The notes beneath the pieces were generated by a model, which did no database searches, had not been told where the DNA came from, and was given only the letters and a program-made list of their open reading frames with translations. Source: JBEKHI01 sp050012355 (GTDB lineage Bacteria; Actinomycetota; Actinomycetes; Streptosporangiales; Streptosporangiaceae). From it: 15,278 bases of DNA. Position numbers and translations under genes: made by a program. The stretch is from contig JBEKHI010000187.1 in the NCBI GenBank assembly GCA_050012355.1, forward strand, positions 1 through 15,278, in the 5' to 3' direction. Of this stretch, positions 1 through 8,803 are shown piece after piece. How positions within the stretch are numbered: position 1 is the first letter of the stretch; every line of letters begins with the position of its first letter.

Positions 1-327
1 ATGCCGGAGCAGCGCACCGACGGACACGTGACCCTGCTGGTGGCGGAGTACCTGGCGGGCCGTGAGCGGGCCACGTTCGAGGAACTGCACGCGTTCGTGC
101 GGAGGGTCGCCGTGGAACATAAGACATACTGGCGCAAGGGCGTGACCGAGCCAGGAGCGGAGATCGAGCTACTTGGCATCGCGCTGGAGAAGCTGGTGGC
201 GCTCCGGCTGGCGACGGTCGAGGGCAGGGTCGTTCGCGGCCGGCCGGCGATCGCGCGCTTCGCTCTGGACGAGCCCGTTATCCGGGAAACTAGAAAGGCC
301 GACCATGCTGCCAGCGCCCTGTTCTGA
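1..327 (+). CDS. jetB: Wadjet JetB-like protein (DUF2398/TIGR02678), C-terminal part only
   Basis: This is the last 108 codons of a gene that very probably begins left of the window; the ATG at base 1 looks like an internal methionine, because the family is usually several hundred residues long. The visible part has the features I associate with the DUF2398 C-terminus: a winged-helix-like stretch with a TYWRKG segment, an EIELLGIALEKL helix and a final RPAIARFAL strand. In the TIGR02677-02680 cassette this protein is an accessory (kleisin/KITE-like) partner of the SMC ATPase. Its last 23 bases overlap the start of the next gene, so the two are probably translationally coupled. The family call rests on recalled motif similarity and on the unmistakable downstream genes; the truncation comes from the window edge, not from mutation. 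Confidence 0.75.
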   Translation: MPEQRTDGHVTLLVAEYLAGRERATFEELHAFVRRVAVEHKTYWRKGVTEPGAEIELLGIALEKLVALRLATVEGRVVRGRPAIARFALDEPVIRETRKADHAASALF

Positions 328-3300
328 GCGGTGGAAACCGCTCCGCGCCGGGATCGTGGACCTCTTCTACTACGACGCCGAGGAGTTCTGGTTCCACGAC
401 GGCCGGCTGCTGCTGCGCGGCAACAACGGCACCGGGAAATCGAAGGTGCTGGCGCTGATCCTCCCGTTTCTGCTGGATGGTGAGCTGCGACCGGAACGCG
501 TGGAGCCTGACGGTGACCGTCAGAAGCGCATGGAGTGGAACCTGCTGCTCGGCGGAAAGCACCCGCACCCGGAGCGACTCGGCTACAGCTGGCTGGAATT
601 CGGCCGGCTCAGCGAGGACGGGACCGCCGAGTTCCGTACGATCGGCTGCGGTCTGAAGGCCGTCGCCGGGCGTGGCATCGTGCGGCACTGGTTCTTCGTC
701 ACCTCGCAGCGGGTCGGGCCCGACCTGCGGCTGCTGCCGGAGACCAGGGTGCCGCTGACCAGGGAGAAGCTCCGCGAGGAAGTCGAAGGCCACGGCCTGG
801 TCTACGACCGGGCCTCCGATTACCGGCGGGCGGTCGACGAGGCGCTGTTCGGGCTGGGGGAGCACCGGTACGAGGCGCTGATCAACCTGCTGATCCAGGT
901 CCGCCAGCCGCAGCTGTCCAAGAAGCCCGACGAGAAGCTGATGTCGCGGGCCCTGTCCGAGGCGCTGCCGCCGCTCGACGTGGCGCTCGTCACGACGGTC
1001 GCCGAAGCGTTTCGCGGGCTGGACGAGGAACGCGACGCGCTGACCGCGCTGAAGGAGGCACAGACCGCCGCGGAGCAGTTCCTGCACCACTACCGCCGCT
1101 ACGCGACGATCGCCGCCAAGCGCAAGGCGGCCGGCCCCCGGCTGGCGCACAGCAGGTACGAGCACCTGGGCAGGGACCTGAACGAGGCCGAGGAGGCGTA
1201 CGCCGCGGCCGAGCGGGAGCTGAATTCAGCCGAGCGAGAGCTCACGGAGCTGGAGGAACGGCGGACGACGCTGGAGGCGCGGCGGCGGGCGCTGCAGGAA
1301 AGTCCCGAGATGCGGGACGCCGAGCGGCTGGAGCAGATGCGGGACGAGGCCGGTCGCAGGGACAAGACAGCCACGCTCAGGGAAACCGACCGGGACCGGC
1401 TGACCGGTGATGTGCAGCGCCGCGAGCAGCAGGCGCAGACAGCGGCGCGCCGGGCGGACGAGGCCCAGGTCAAGCTGGACGGCGTGCGGCACGAGGCGGA
1501 AACCACCGCGGACGCCGCGCGACGCGGCGACGCGCACCGGCAGGCCGTCACGGAATGGGAGCAAGACCTGCCACGGGCGCGCCGCGGCACCGAGGAGATC
1601 GCCGAGCGGCAGGGCCACGCGGTTGCGCGGATGGAGGAGCTACTCGCGGAGGCCACCCGCCGTCGCCAGGCGCTGATCCGTGCCCAGGAGGAGACGGACC
1701 GGCTTACGGCGGAGATCCAGGCGGCCACTGAACAGGTCGCGGCGGCCGAACGCGGCGCTGCCGATCGCGCGGCGGAACTGGCCGACGCGTACCGCGGCTG
1801 GCTGCATGGCCTCGTCGAGCTGCGCATTTCCGGTCATGACGAACTGGTGGAATCGTTGATCGGCTGGGCGGCGGCCGGTGACGGCCCCAACCCGGCCGCC
1901 GGGATGGTCGATGACGCGGCGCGCGCCACCGGCGCGGAACTCGGCCGCCAGGAAGAACGGCTGTCCGCTCAGCGGATCGGGCACACCCAGCACGCCACCG
2001 AGCTTGAGACCGAGATCGGCCGGCTGCGGTCCGGCGGGCACGACATCCCGCCGACCCCGCACACCCGGGAGGCTGGCGTACGCGACGGGCGTCCCGGCGC
2101 GCCGCTGTGGAAGGTGATCGACTTCGCGCCCGGGCTCGACGAGCCCGAGCGGGCCGGCCTGGAGGCGGCGCTTGAGGCGTCGGGGATTCTCGACGCCTGG
2201 GTGACGCCCGCCGGGGAGCTGGTTCTCGGGGACGTCGTCCTGGTCAGCGGGGCCGCGCCGGTCGATGGACCGTCGTGTGCCAGCGTGCTCGTGCCCGCGG
2301 TCAACGCCGACGACCCGATGGCCTCGGCGCTGACCGAGGGATCGGTGCGCGTCGTTATGGAGGCTATTGGTCTTGGTGGCGGCGGTGCCGCCTGGATCGA
2401 CACGGATGGACGCTGGGCGAACGGGGTGCTGGCCGGCGCATGGTCGAAGGACGGCGCGGCGTACATCGGAGAGGGCTCGCGGGAGGCGGCGCGGCGGGAA
2501 CGGATCGCGCGGCTGTCGTCGGAACTGGGGGACGTGCGCGCGCTGATCGCCGAGGCCGATGCGGCGCTGGCCGAGCTTAAGGTTCGGCGTGCGCGCCTGG
2601 ATGCCGAGCACCGGGCGCTGCCGTCGGACGCCGGGGTACGGGACGCGCACACCATCGTCGCGCAGCAGCGGAGGTCGCGGGAGACACTTCGGGCGCGGCT
2701 TGCCGATGCCGAGGACCAGCAGACTCTGCGTGCTTCCGAGCTGGGTGAGGCCGTCGTGCGGGCCGGTGATTTCGCGGCCGACACCGGACTGCCCTCCGAC
2801 GAAGCCGAGCTTGCCGCTGTGAAGGAAGGGGTGGCGGCGTACCGGTTGGCGCTGGCGGCCTTGTGGCCGGCCGCGGAGGCGTTCCAGCTGGCCGAGCACG
2901 CGGCGCGGGAAGCGGCCGCCGAGCTTACCGCGGTGCGGCACCGGCTGACGGAGACAGCCGAGCTGGCCGCGATGGCCCGGCAGGAGGCGGCCGAGGCCGC
3001 GGCGATCTACCGGGCGCTGAAGGAGACCGCCGGTCAGGCGGTCGACGAGCTGTTCCGGCAGCTTGAGGAGGTCCGCCGTGACCTGGAGCTGCGTTCTGCT
3101 GCCGAGCGGAGCGCGCGGAACCAGGAGCGGGAGGCGCTGGAGGCGCGCGGTTCGGCGGACGGTCGGCGGACGACGTTGCGGACCGAGATCGAGGAGGCCA
3201 TCCGGGTCCGGGATCTCGCCGTCGTCGAGTTCCAGTCGTTCGCGGCGACCGGGCTGCTGCGGGTGGCGTTGCCCGATATGGAGATCCCCTCGCTGGACGA

Positions 3301-4327
3301 GCCTTGGGCGGCGTCGCCGGCGGTGGTGCTGGCACGGTCGGTCAACGCAGACCTTGAGCCGGTCGACGACGGGGACGGGCCATGGGATCGCGTGCAGAAG
3401 AAGGTGTCAGAAGAGCACAAGCTGCTGTCCGACGCGATGATGCGGCACGGTCACTCGGCGGGCCTGGCCGTGCGGGATGGCGTCATGGTGGTCGATGTCG
3501 TCTTCCAGGGGCGGTCACACGATGTGCCCGGCCTGGCTGCCGCGCTGGGCGAGGAAGCCGACCAGCGGGCGCGGCTGCTGTCAGCGCGGGAGCGGGAGAT
3601 CCTGGAGAACCACCTGCTCAACGAGGTTGCCGGGACGATGCACGAGCTGATCACCGCGGCCGAGGCTGAGGTCACGGAGATGAACGCCGAGCTCTCGTCC
3701 CGGCCCACGTCCACCGGGATGAAGCTGCGGCTGATCTGGCAGCCGGTACGGGACGCGCCGGAGGGCTTCGACCGGGTGCGCGGCAAACTGCGTCAGACGG
3801 TCGACGCGTGGTCGGCGGCGGACCGGGAAGCGGTGGGGTCCTTCTTGCAGTCCCGGATCAATTTCGAGCACGCGAACCATCCGGAGGCAGGGTGGACCGA
3901 GGCGCTGACGCTAGCCCTTGACTACCGGCGGTGGCATGAGTTCGTCGTCCAGCGGTATCAAGATGGCCAGTGGCGGCCGGCGGTCGGGCCAGCGTCGGGT
4001 GGTGAGCGTGCCTTGGTGGCGTCGGTCCCGTTGTTCGCGGCGGCGTCGTCGCATTACAAGTCCGCGGGCAATCCGCACGCGCCGCGGCTGATCGCGCTGG
4101 ACGAGGCGTTCGCCGGGGTGGACGACGATTCACGAGCCAAGTGCCTCGGGTTGCTCGCGACGTTCGACATGGATGTCGTGATGACTTCTGAGCGCGAATG
4201 GGGGTGCTACCCCCAGGTGCCCGGCCTGGCAATCTGCCAGCTGGCACGTCACGACGGAGTCGACGCCGTGCTGGTGACCCCGTGGCGATGGGATGGTCAC
4301 GAGAGGCGCCGGGCAGACGTCGCGTGA
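305..4327 (+). CDS. jetC: Wadjet JetC-like SMC/MukB-type ATPase (TIGR02680 family)
   Basis: A 1340-residue SMC-like ATPase, the motor of a plasmid-restricting Wadjet complex. The N-terminal head has a Walker A motif GNNGTGKS at residues 39-46. Long charged, Ala/Glu/Arg-rich coiled coils run from about 250 to 560 and about 720 to 1000. Between them is a globular hinge-like insert (about 585-720, containing LWKVIDFAPGLDEPER). The C-terminal head has the ABC signature SGGE at 1231-1234 and Walker B LIALDE at 1262-1267, followed by a D-loop-like GVDDD. The length matches TIGR02680 proteins, about 1350 residues. The ATG at 305 is chosen because AGAAAGG (292-298) lies 6 bp upstream and the family begins just before the nucleotide-binding strand; an open frame back to 173 lies inside jetB. 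The gene overlaps jetB by 23 bp and jetD by 4 bp. All ATPase motifs are intact, so the protein looks functional. Confidence 0.93.
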   Translation: MLPAPCSERWKPLRAGIVDLFYYDAEEFWFHDGRLLLRGNNGTGKSKVLALILPFLLDGELRPERVEPDGDRQKRMEWNLLLGGKHPHPERLGYSWLEFGRLSEDGTAEFRTIGCGLKAVAGRGIVRHWFFVTSQRVGPDLRLLPETRVPLTREKLREEVEGHGLVYDRASDYRRAVDEALFGLGEHRYEALINLLIQVRQPQLSKKPDEKLMSRALSEALPPLDVALVTTVAEAFRGLDEERDALTALKEAQTAAEQFLHHYRRYATIAAKRKAAGPRLAHSRYEHLGRDLNEAEEAYAAAERELNSAERELTELEERRTTLEARRRALQESPEMRDAERLEQMRDEAGRRDKTATLRETDRDRLTGDVQRREQQAQTAARRADEAQVKLDGVRHEAETTADAARRGDAHRQAVTEWEQDLPRARRGTEEIAERQGHAVARMEELLAEATRRRQALIRAQEETDRLTAEIQAATEQVAAAERGAADRAAELADAYRGWLHGLVELRISGHDELVESLIGWAAAGDGPNPAAGMVDDAARATGAELGRQEERLSAQRIGHTQHATELETEIGRLRSGGHDIPPTPHTREAGVRDGRPGAPLWKVIDFAPGLDEPERAGLEAALEASGILDAWVTPAGELVLGDVVLVSGAAPVDGPSCASVLVPAVNADDPMASALTEGSVRVVMEAIGLGGGGAAWIDTDGRWANGVLAGAWSKDGAAYIGEGSREAARRERIARLSSELGDVRALIAEADAALAELKVRRARLDAEHRALPSDAGVRDAHTIVAQQRRSRETLRARLADAEDQQTLRASELGEAVVRAGDFAADTGLPSDEAELAAVKEGVAAYRLALAALWPAAEAFQLAEHAAREAAAELTAVRHRLTETAELAAMARQEAAEAAAIYRALKETAGQAVDELFRQLEEVRRDLELRSAAERSARNQEREALEARGSADGRRTTLRTEIEEAIRVRDLAVVEFQSFAATGLLRVALPDMEIPSLDEPWAASPAVVLARSVNADLEPVDDGDGPWDRVQKKVSEEHKLLSDAMMRHGHSAGLAVRDGVMVVDVVFQGRSHDVPGLAAALGEEADQRARLLSAREREILENHLLNEVAGTMHELITAAEAEVTEMNAELSSRPTSTGMKLRLIWQPVRDAPEGFDRVRGKLRQTVDAWSAADREAVGSFLQSRINFEHANHPEAGWTEALTLALDYRRWHEFVVQRYQDGQWRPAVGPASGGERALVASVPLFAAASSHYKSAGNPHAPRLIALDEAFAGVDDDSRAKCLGLLATFDMDVVMTSEREWGCYPQVPGLAICQLARHDGVDAVLVTPWRWDGHERRRADVA

Positions 4328-5607
4328 GCGGTGATCAGCTATCCCGGTTGCTGGGCGGGTCGGAGCTGGAATGGATCGTGCGGCGGGCGCGGGACCGGCT
4401 GTCGCAGGGTCGGCCGTTGACTGGGTCGATCGCGCTGTCTGATGCGTCCGCCGACCAGCGTCGCGCAGCGGAACGGTTGACCGGGCGACGGGCGGGATCC
4501 GGTTCGTCGCTGTCGGTGTCACTAGACGAGATCGACCGCATCGTGCGGTCAAGCGGCGCGGCGGAAGGCGGCCTCGCCGAAGCCGTGGTGCTGCTCACCG
4601 GGCCGGTTGACGACCTGCGCGCGTCACGCGCCGCGACATCGGCGGCGTGGGCGGCCGCGTTCGCTTCGCTGGATTCGGTTGTGCTTTCACGGCCGGAGCT
4701 GGGGGCTTGGCGGGTATGGCTCGACGCCACCGGGCTGGTCCGGCGGCTAGCGCCGTCACCGGAAGCGGCGGGCGTACTGCTCGGGCAGGTCGCCGATGCC
4801 ATCCGGCGGCTTCCCTCGGCCGGGGTCCCGATCGGTCGGCTCGCGGCGGAATGCTGCGGAGACGCGCACGCGCTTGATGAGGGACACCCGACCGGGACAC
4901 TCGTCCTGTCCGCGGCCCGGGCGATGGCCGCGAGTCCGGCGGACGGCAACCGGCGAGAGGCATGGGCGGCGGTCGGCGTTCATCTCGATGACCTGTCGTC
5001 GCTGGTGATCTGCCTGGGGCTGGCTGGCGATGCCCGCACGCCGGTTGGCCGGGTGCTAGCCGCCTGCCGCGAAGCGGGCCAGCCGGTCACTCTCACGCTG
5101 CGGCAGCTCCGCTGCCATACCGGTCCGCTGACGGCCCAGATCGTGCGGGTCTGCGAGAACCCGGTCGTGCTGGCCGCCGCCGCGGACGAGCACGGCAGCC
5201 AGTGCCCGCCGATGGTGTGCGTGAGCGGGCAGCCCTCGGCGGCCGCGTGGCGGCTGCTCGAACTGCTTGCCGCGTCGGGCGCCGGCCTGGAGTACCACGG
5301 TGACTTCGACTGGGGCGGGGTGCGGATCGCTTCGGCGGTCCTGGACCGGGTCGGCGCCCGGCCGTGGCGGTATGACTCGGTCGCGTATCTGGACGCGCTC
5401 GCGACGTTGCATCCGGACTTCCCGCGGGCCGCGCTGACCGGCGAGCCCGCGGCGACATCCTGGGACCCGCCGCTGGCGGATGTCATGCGCTCCGAGGGTG
5501 TTCGCGTCGAGGAGGAGCTCGTCCTCGACACCCTCATGTCTGACTTGTCGGCATTAGTCCACGGGGGGCCGATTCTGGGCGGTGCGGCCCTGCCCGGCAA
5601 AGAGTGA
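4324..5607 (+). CDS. jetD: Wadjet JetD-like protein (DUF3323 + DUF2399, TIGR02679), Toprim-like nuclease subunit
   Basis: A 427-residue protein. The N-terminal part (about 1-200; LLGGSELEWIVRRARDRL, then QRRAAERL and LTGPV motifs) fits DUF3323. The C-terminal part (about 260-420) fits DUF2399, a Toprim-related fold. Candidate metal ligands are E278 in the CENPVV segment and D327/D329 in GDFDWGG, the usual Glu plus DxD arrangement. In characterised Wadjet systems JetD cleaves DNA after the SMC complex has extruded it; that role is carried over by homology. GTG at 4324 is chosen because it overlaps the jetC stop as GTGA and places the family N-terminus correctly; an in-frame ATG at 4288 would add 12 residues inside jetC. 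Codon 411 (5554-5556) is a rare TTA leucine codon. The stop lies in the loop of a strong hairpin. Confidence 0.9.
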   Translation: MSGDQLSRLLGGSELEWIVRRARDRLSQGRPLTGSIALSDASADQRRAAERLTGRRAGSGSSLSVSLDEIDRIVRSSGAAEGGLAEAVVLLTGPVDDLRASRAATSAAWAAAFASLDSVVLSRPELGAWRVWLDATGLVRRLAPSPEAAGVLLGQVADAIRRLPSAGVPIGRLAAECCGDAHALDEGHPTGTLVLSAARAMAASPADGNRREAWAAVGVHLDDLSSLVICLGLAGDARTPVGRVLAACREAGQPVTLTLRQLRCHTGPLTAQIVRVCENPVVLAAAADEHGSQCPPMVCVSGQPSAAAWRLLELLAASGAGLEYHGDFDWGGVRIASAVLDRVGARPWRYDSVAYLDALATLHPDFPRAALTGEPAATSWDPPLADVMRSEGVRVEEELVLDTLMSDLSALVHGGPILGGAALPGKE

Positions 5608-5628
5608 GGGCATGGCCGCACCGCCCAG
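5575..5628. terminator. Bidirectional hairpin between convergent jetD and phosphatase genes
   Basis: A perfect 15-bp inverted repeat, CTGGGCGGTGCGGCC (5575-5589) against GGCCGCACCGCCCAG (5614-5628). After one C/T mismatch it continues with TGCCC (5591-5595) pairing GGGCA (5608-5612), leaving a 12-nt loop that contains the jetD stop codon. The phosphatase stop lies 9 bp past the right arm. There is no U-tract on either side, so it would have to work as a GC-only hairpin, as is common in actinobacteria. Its position between two converging gene ends supports a terminator or 3'-end protecting role. Confidence 0.7.
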
Positions 5629-5636
5629 CAGACGTG

Positions 5637-7289
5637 TTAGCGCTGCGGGCCCCGGATGTGGCACTGGCTGCGCCGGACCAGGGTCACGGAGTCCATCACC
5701 GCCGCGTTGGAGATGGTGGTGATCCCGCTGCTGGTCTGGGTCGGGTCGATGGCCCGGACCAGGATGGACGTCTCATCGCCCGCGAAACGCGGTGCCTTGA
5801 CGTCCAGCGCGATGAAGCTCCAGTTGGCATGCCGGTAGGCCGAGTAGCCAGTCACCGCGTCGGTGATGTCCTCGGAGGTGCCGGTGCCGCCGGTCGCCGT
5901 GTTGTCGCCGGTCCACCCCCACATCAGCGGCGCGCCGGTCGCGTGGGCCGGATCGCCGGCGTCCGTGGTCCCGTACCAGCCGGTGTACAGGTCCTGGCCG
6001 CCGCCGCCAGCGTTGATGTACGTGGTGCCCTCGGTCTCCGGGCTCACGGTGCCGCCGGCCGCCACTTCCTTGGTGATCTTCCCGCCGATGATCGGGTTGG
6101 TGCGCTCGTACGCGTGCACGTGACCGTTGACCACCAGGTCGACGTGGTACTTGTCGAAGATGGGCTGCCACACGAGCCGGATGCCGCCGTCGGAGCCGTG
6201 CGAGGTGTTGGAGGAGAACGCACAGTTGTGGAAACCGATGATGATGAAGTCGATACCGGAGCCGGGTGCCCGGTAACCCTGCAGCTTCTCGATCAGCCAC
6301 CGGGTCTGCTTGCCTTCGGTGTAGCCGTTGTTGTCGGACAGTTCGGCCGACAGGTCGTTGCCGTCCAGCTGGATGACGGCCACGTTGCCGTAGGTGAGGT
6401 CCTTGACCACCGGAGAGCCGGTGGCCCTAGAGGAGGCGTACGCCTGCGGGAACCTGGTGGTGAAACCGGCGTAGCCGAAGTCGTCCAGCGGCTCCATCTC
6501 GTGGTTGCCCACGCTGACCGACCACGGGATGGACTGAGCCGCGGCCGGGCCGACGATCCCGAGGTATTCGTCCCATTCGCCCGGGCTGAAGTCAACGGCG
6601 TCGTAGATCTCGCCGTTGGAGTAGTACCCGGACCCGCCACCCGCGTAGCTCAGGTCACCGACCACCACGTTGAACTTCGGGTTGACCGCCGCGATCGCCT
6701 GAGCGATCGGCAGCGAGGTCGTCTCACTGGTGGCTTCGTCACCGACCATCGTGAAGCGGAAGTCGGTCAGGCCCTCGTCGGCCGTGGTGAACGTGACGTC
6801 ATCGCTCCAGGTAACACCGTCGTTGCTCACCGAGTAGTGGTACGTGGTCCCGGGACGCAGGCCGGTGATCAGGGCGTTGCTGTACACCGTGTTCTCTGAC
6901 GGCTCCCCGGTGGCCGCGGGGAGCGGCACGGTCCCGGAGCGGAAAGCGTGCTCGGTCCGGCCGTAGCGGTAGTCGAGGCCCCAGCGGACCTGAGGCCGGG
7001 GGACCGACGGCACGGAGCCGTCGTAGGTGCCCGCTGACCACGAGACGTACATTTCCCGGCTGGGGTCGCTCCCGTAAGCGATCCACTGTGGTGCGGAGGT
7101 GGTTGATGCGTAGGCTGACGACTGGCGCCAGAACAGCGGACCGGCCGCCGCGGCCGCGCCGAGCACGCCGGCGCCCTTGAGCAGTGCGCGCCGGCGGAAC
7201 TTGGCGCGCGTCGCGAGGTAGTCGTGCATCTCCTGCACGGACATGTCTTTGACGAACTTCTCGGGGATCTCGCCATAGGGGGTTTCCAT
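5637..7289 (-). CDS. Tat-exported purple acid phosphatase-like metallophosphoesterase
   Basis: A 550-residue secreted phosphohydrolase. The N-terminus has a long 31-residue lead, a twin-arginine motif RRALLKG (R33-R34), an Ala-rich hydrophobic core and a likely AYA cleavage site after residue 61. A fibronectin-III-like domain typical of purple acid phosphatases follows (about 65-170, ending in LRPGTTYHYSV). The catalytic metallophosphoesterase domain shows the dimetal motifs in order: D184 (VGDEA), D212 and Y215 (GDLSY), N262-H263 (GNHE), H354 (GFHN), and H390/H392 (GHVHAYER). Y215 is the tyrosine ligand that defines purple acid phosphatases. Expected activity is hydrolysis of phosphomonoesters outside the membrane, possibly for phosphate scavenging; the substrate cannot be read from sequence. 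The ATG at 7289 has only a modest upstream GGTGAAG. The gene converges with jetD and diverges from ctaG, so it is probably monocistronic. Confidence 0.92.
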   Translation of the reverse strand: METPYGEIPEKFVKDMSVQEMHDYLATRAKFRRRALLKGAGVLGAAAAAGPLFWRQSSAYASTTSAPQWIAYGSDPSREMYVSWSAGTYDGSVPSVPRPQVRWGLDYRYGRTEHAFRSGTVPLPAATGEPSENTVYSNALITGLRPGTTYHYSVSNDGVTWSDDVTFTTADEGLTDFRFTMVGDEATSETTSLPIAQAIAAVNPKFNVVVGDLSYAGGGSGYYSNGEIYDAVDFSPGEWDEYLGIVGPAAAQSIPWSVSVGNHEMEPLDDFGYAGFTTRFPQAYASSRATGSPVVKDLTYGNVAVIQLDGNDLSAELSDNNGYTEGKQTRWLIEKLQGYRAPGSGIDFIIIGFHNCAFSSNTSHGSDGGIRLVWQPIFDKYHVDLVVNGHVHAYERTNPIIGGKITKEVAAGGTVSPETEGTTYINAGGGGQDLYTGWYGTTDAGDPAHATGAPLMWGWTGDNTATGGTGTSEDITDAVTGYSAYRHANWSFIALDVKAPRFAGDETSILVRAIDPTQTSSGITTISNAAVMDSVTLVRRSQCHIRGPQR

Positions 7290-7463
7290 GAATCTTCACC
7301 GTAAATATGTGAAATGAACGGACTGGGGCCCGACCGTGTCCAGCTAACGAAGATGCCAGGTCAAACGGGCAGCCGGTGGCCGAGTGCTCGCTCAGTGAGA
7401 CCGCTGCGCCGCAGTCGGACCAGGAGCCGATGTACAGTCACTATTGGACGTAGTAGTAGAAAC

Positions 7464-7470
7464 GGGAGGG
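7464..7470 (+). promoter_or_regulatory. Ribosome binding site that fixes the ctaG start
   Basis: GGGAGGG lies 6 bp before the ATG at 7477. It makes that ATG the start rather than the in-frame TTG at 7444, which has no such site. A possible -10 element, TACAGT (7433-7438), lies a little upstream, without a convincing -35. Confidence 0.7.
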
Positions 7471-7476
7471 TCACCC

Positions 7477-8463
7477 ATGGGAAGCGAGATGCTGCCGCCC
7501 TTCGGCTGGTCGGAGGTGTTCACTCGGTGGCAGTTCGCCCCCATCGTGACCGCGTTCGTGGCGGTGTTCGCGGCGCTTTACCTATGGGGAGTCGTCCGGG
7601 TCGCCCGACGGCATCCCCAGCGGCCATGGCCATTGTGGCGGGCCGGCATGTTCCTGGCCGGCCTCGCCGTCGTGGTCATGGCGACGGAGAGCGGCGTCGG
7701 CGCCTACGACGACGTGCTCTTCTGGGACCACATGATCCAGCACCTGCTGCTGATCATGGTCGCGCCGCCGCTGCTGGTGACCGGCCAGCCGGTCACCCTG
7801 CTGATGCACGCCAGCCGCAACCCGCTGCATACCTGGGTCAAGCGGCTGCTCCGTTCCCGGGTGATCTCCGCGCTGACCTGGCCCGTCTTCGGAATCGTCG
7901 CCTATGTGGTGACGATCGTCGGCACTCACCTAACCGGCTTCATGAACCTGGTGATGGAGAACAGCGATATCCATGACGCGGAGCACGCGCTCTACTTGAT
8001 CGTCGGCTATCTGTACTTCCTGCCGCTGATCGGGCGCGAGCCGATTCGCTGGAAGGTCTCCTATCCGGTGCGGCTGTTCCTGCTCTTCATGGCGATGCCG
8101 GTGGATGCCTTCACCGGCGTGGTGCTGGGGTCCGAGGGAAGCGTGCCATGGTCCAGCATGGCCACCGCGCCGCGCCCGAGCTGGGCGCCGAGTGCCCTCG
8201 ACGACTTGCACACCGGCGGCGCGGTGATGTGGGTCGGCGGCGCGGCCATCATGTTCGTGCTGATCATGTTCGTGTTCCTGGCGTGGAGCCGGGATACCCG
8301 CGCCACTTCCCGGTCCGGCTGGCTGGAAAGCGCCCGCCGGGACAATATCGGCGAGCTGGTGAATTCCCCCGCCGGTTTGAGTGGCGATGTCGATGACAAC
8401 GAGGAGCACCTGGATGCGTACAACGCCTACCTCGCGCGACTCAACCGCACCGAGAAGCACTGA
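7477..8463 (+). CDS. ctaG: Cytochrome c oxidase assembly protein, caa3_CtaG-type membrane protein
   Basis: A 328-residue polytopic membrane protein of the caa3_CtaG family (PF09678), associated in Bacillus with assembly of cytochrome caa3 oxidase. About seven hydrophobic segments can be placed, near residues 20-40, 53-70, 82-103, 126-147, 165-182, 190-208 and 240-265. Family hallmarks are the DHMIQHLLLIMVAPPLL stretch with paired histidines, the EHALYLIVGYLYFLPLIG segment, and DLHTGGAVMWVGG in the last membrane helix. The spaced intramembrane histidines would suit copper handling, but that is inference. A hydrophilic acidic tail of about 60 residues follows. The start is fixed by the GGGAGGG site. 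No oxidase subunit or copper gene is adjacent, so the locus itself does not confirm the role; these proteins are often stand-alone in actinobacteria. It is divergent from the phosphatase across 187 bp. Confidence 0.88.
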   Translation: MGSEMLPPFGWSEVFTRWQFAPIVTAFVAVFAALYLWGVVRVARRHPQRPWPLWRAGMFLAGLAVVVMATESGVGAYDDVLFWDHMIQHLLLIMVAPPLLVTGQPVTLLMHASRNPLHTWVKRLLRSRVISALTWPVFGIVAYVVTIVGTHLTGFMNLVMENSDIHDAEHALYLIVGYLYFLPLIGREPIRWKVSYPVRLFLLFMAMPVDAFTGVVLGSEGSVPWSSMATAPRPSWAPSALDDLHTGGAVMWVGGAAIMFVLIMFVFLAWSRDTRATSRSGWLESARRDNIGELVNSPAGLSGDVDDNEEHLDAYNAYLARLNRTEKH

Positions 8464-8610
8464 CATAACGGGCTAGTATCAAGTCTTTATCACATTTAGG
8501 TAAAAATACCCGTTAAACCTCGAACCGGTAGCAATCGTCAGACGTGCCCCTATGTGGAGTGAGCGTTGCCCGGCAGCCATGCAGTGAGGAGAGGCACTGG
8601 GCGGCGGCCG

Positions 8611-8641
8611 GGCGCGCCTGCCGCGGGGGCGCAGGCGCGCC
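8611..8641. terminator. GC-rich hairpin downstream of ctaG, possible terminator
   Basis: A perfect 11-bp inverted repeat, GGCGCGCCTGC (8611-8621) and GCAGGCGCGCC (8631-8641), with a 9-nt GC loop. A one-base bulge lets the stem extend a few more pairs. It is 148 bp past the ctaG stop and lacks a U-tract. It could terminate ctaG transcription or form a structured 5' leader for the next gene; the sequence does not decide between them. Confidence 0.4.
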
Positions 8642-8803
8642 GGCGCGGGAGTGAGCAGAACCCCGCTCCAAATCATTTCGGTAAATAACCGAACCGGATC
8701 CTGCCTGCCTCCGTACCACGAAGTGGTGGCGCGAGTGGGTGCCTGGCCTTGACCGGCCCCGTAACGACCCCCCGGCGACACGCCAGTAGCGTTCTCTACG
8801 GAA

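Noticed and set aside
173..304. Upstream in-frame extension of jetC to 173
   Set aside because: It lies wholly inside jetB in another frame, and AGAAAGG before ATG 305 gives the better start.
1640..2941. 433-codon open frame on the - strand
   Set aside because: Antisense to the JetC coiled coil and hinge; Arg/Pro/Gly-rich with no recognisable motif.
5604..6899. 431-codon open frame on the + strand
   Set aside because: It is antisense to the phosphatase gene, whose motifs are unmistakable; its low-complexity Val/Gly/Arg/Asp composition is typical of a shadow frame in GC-rich DNA.
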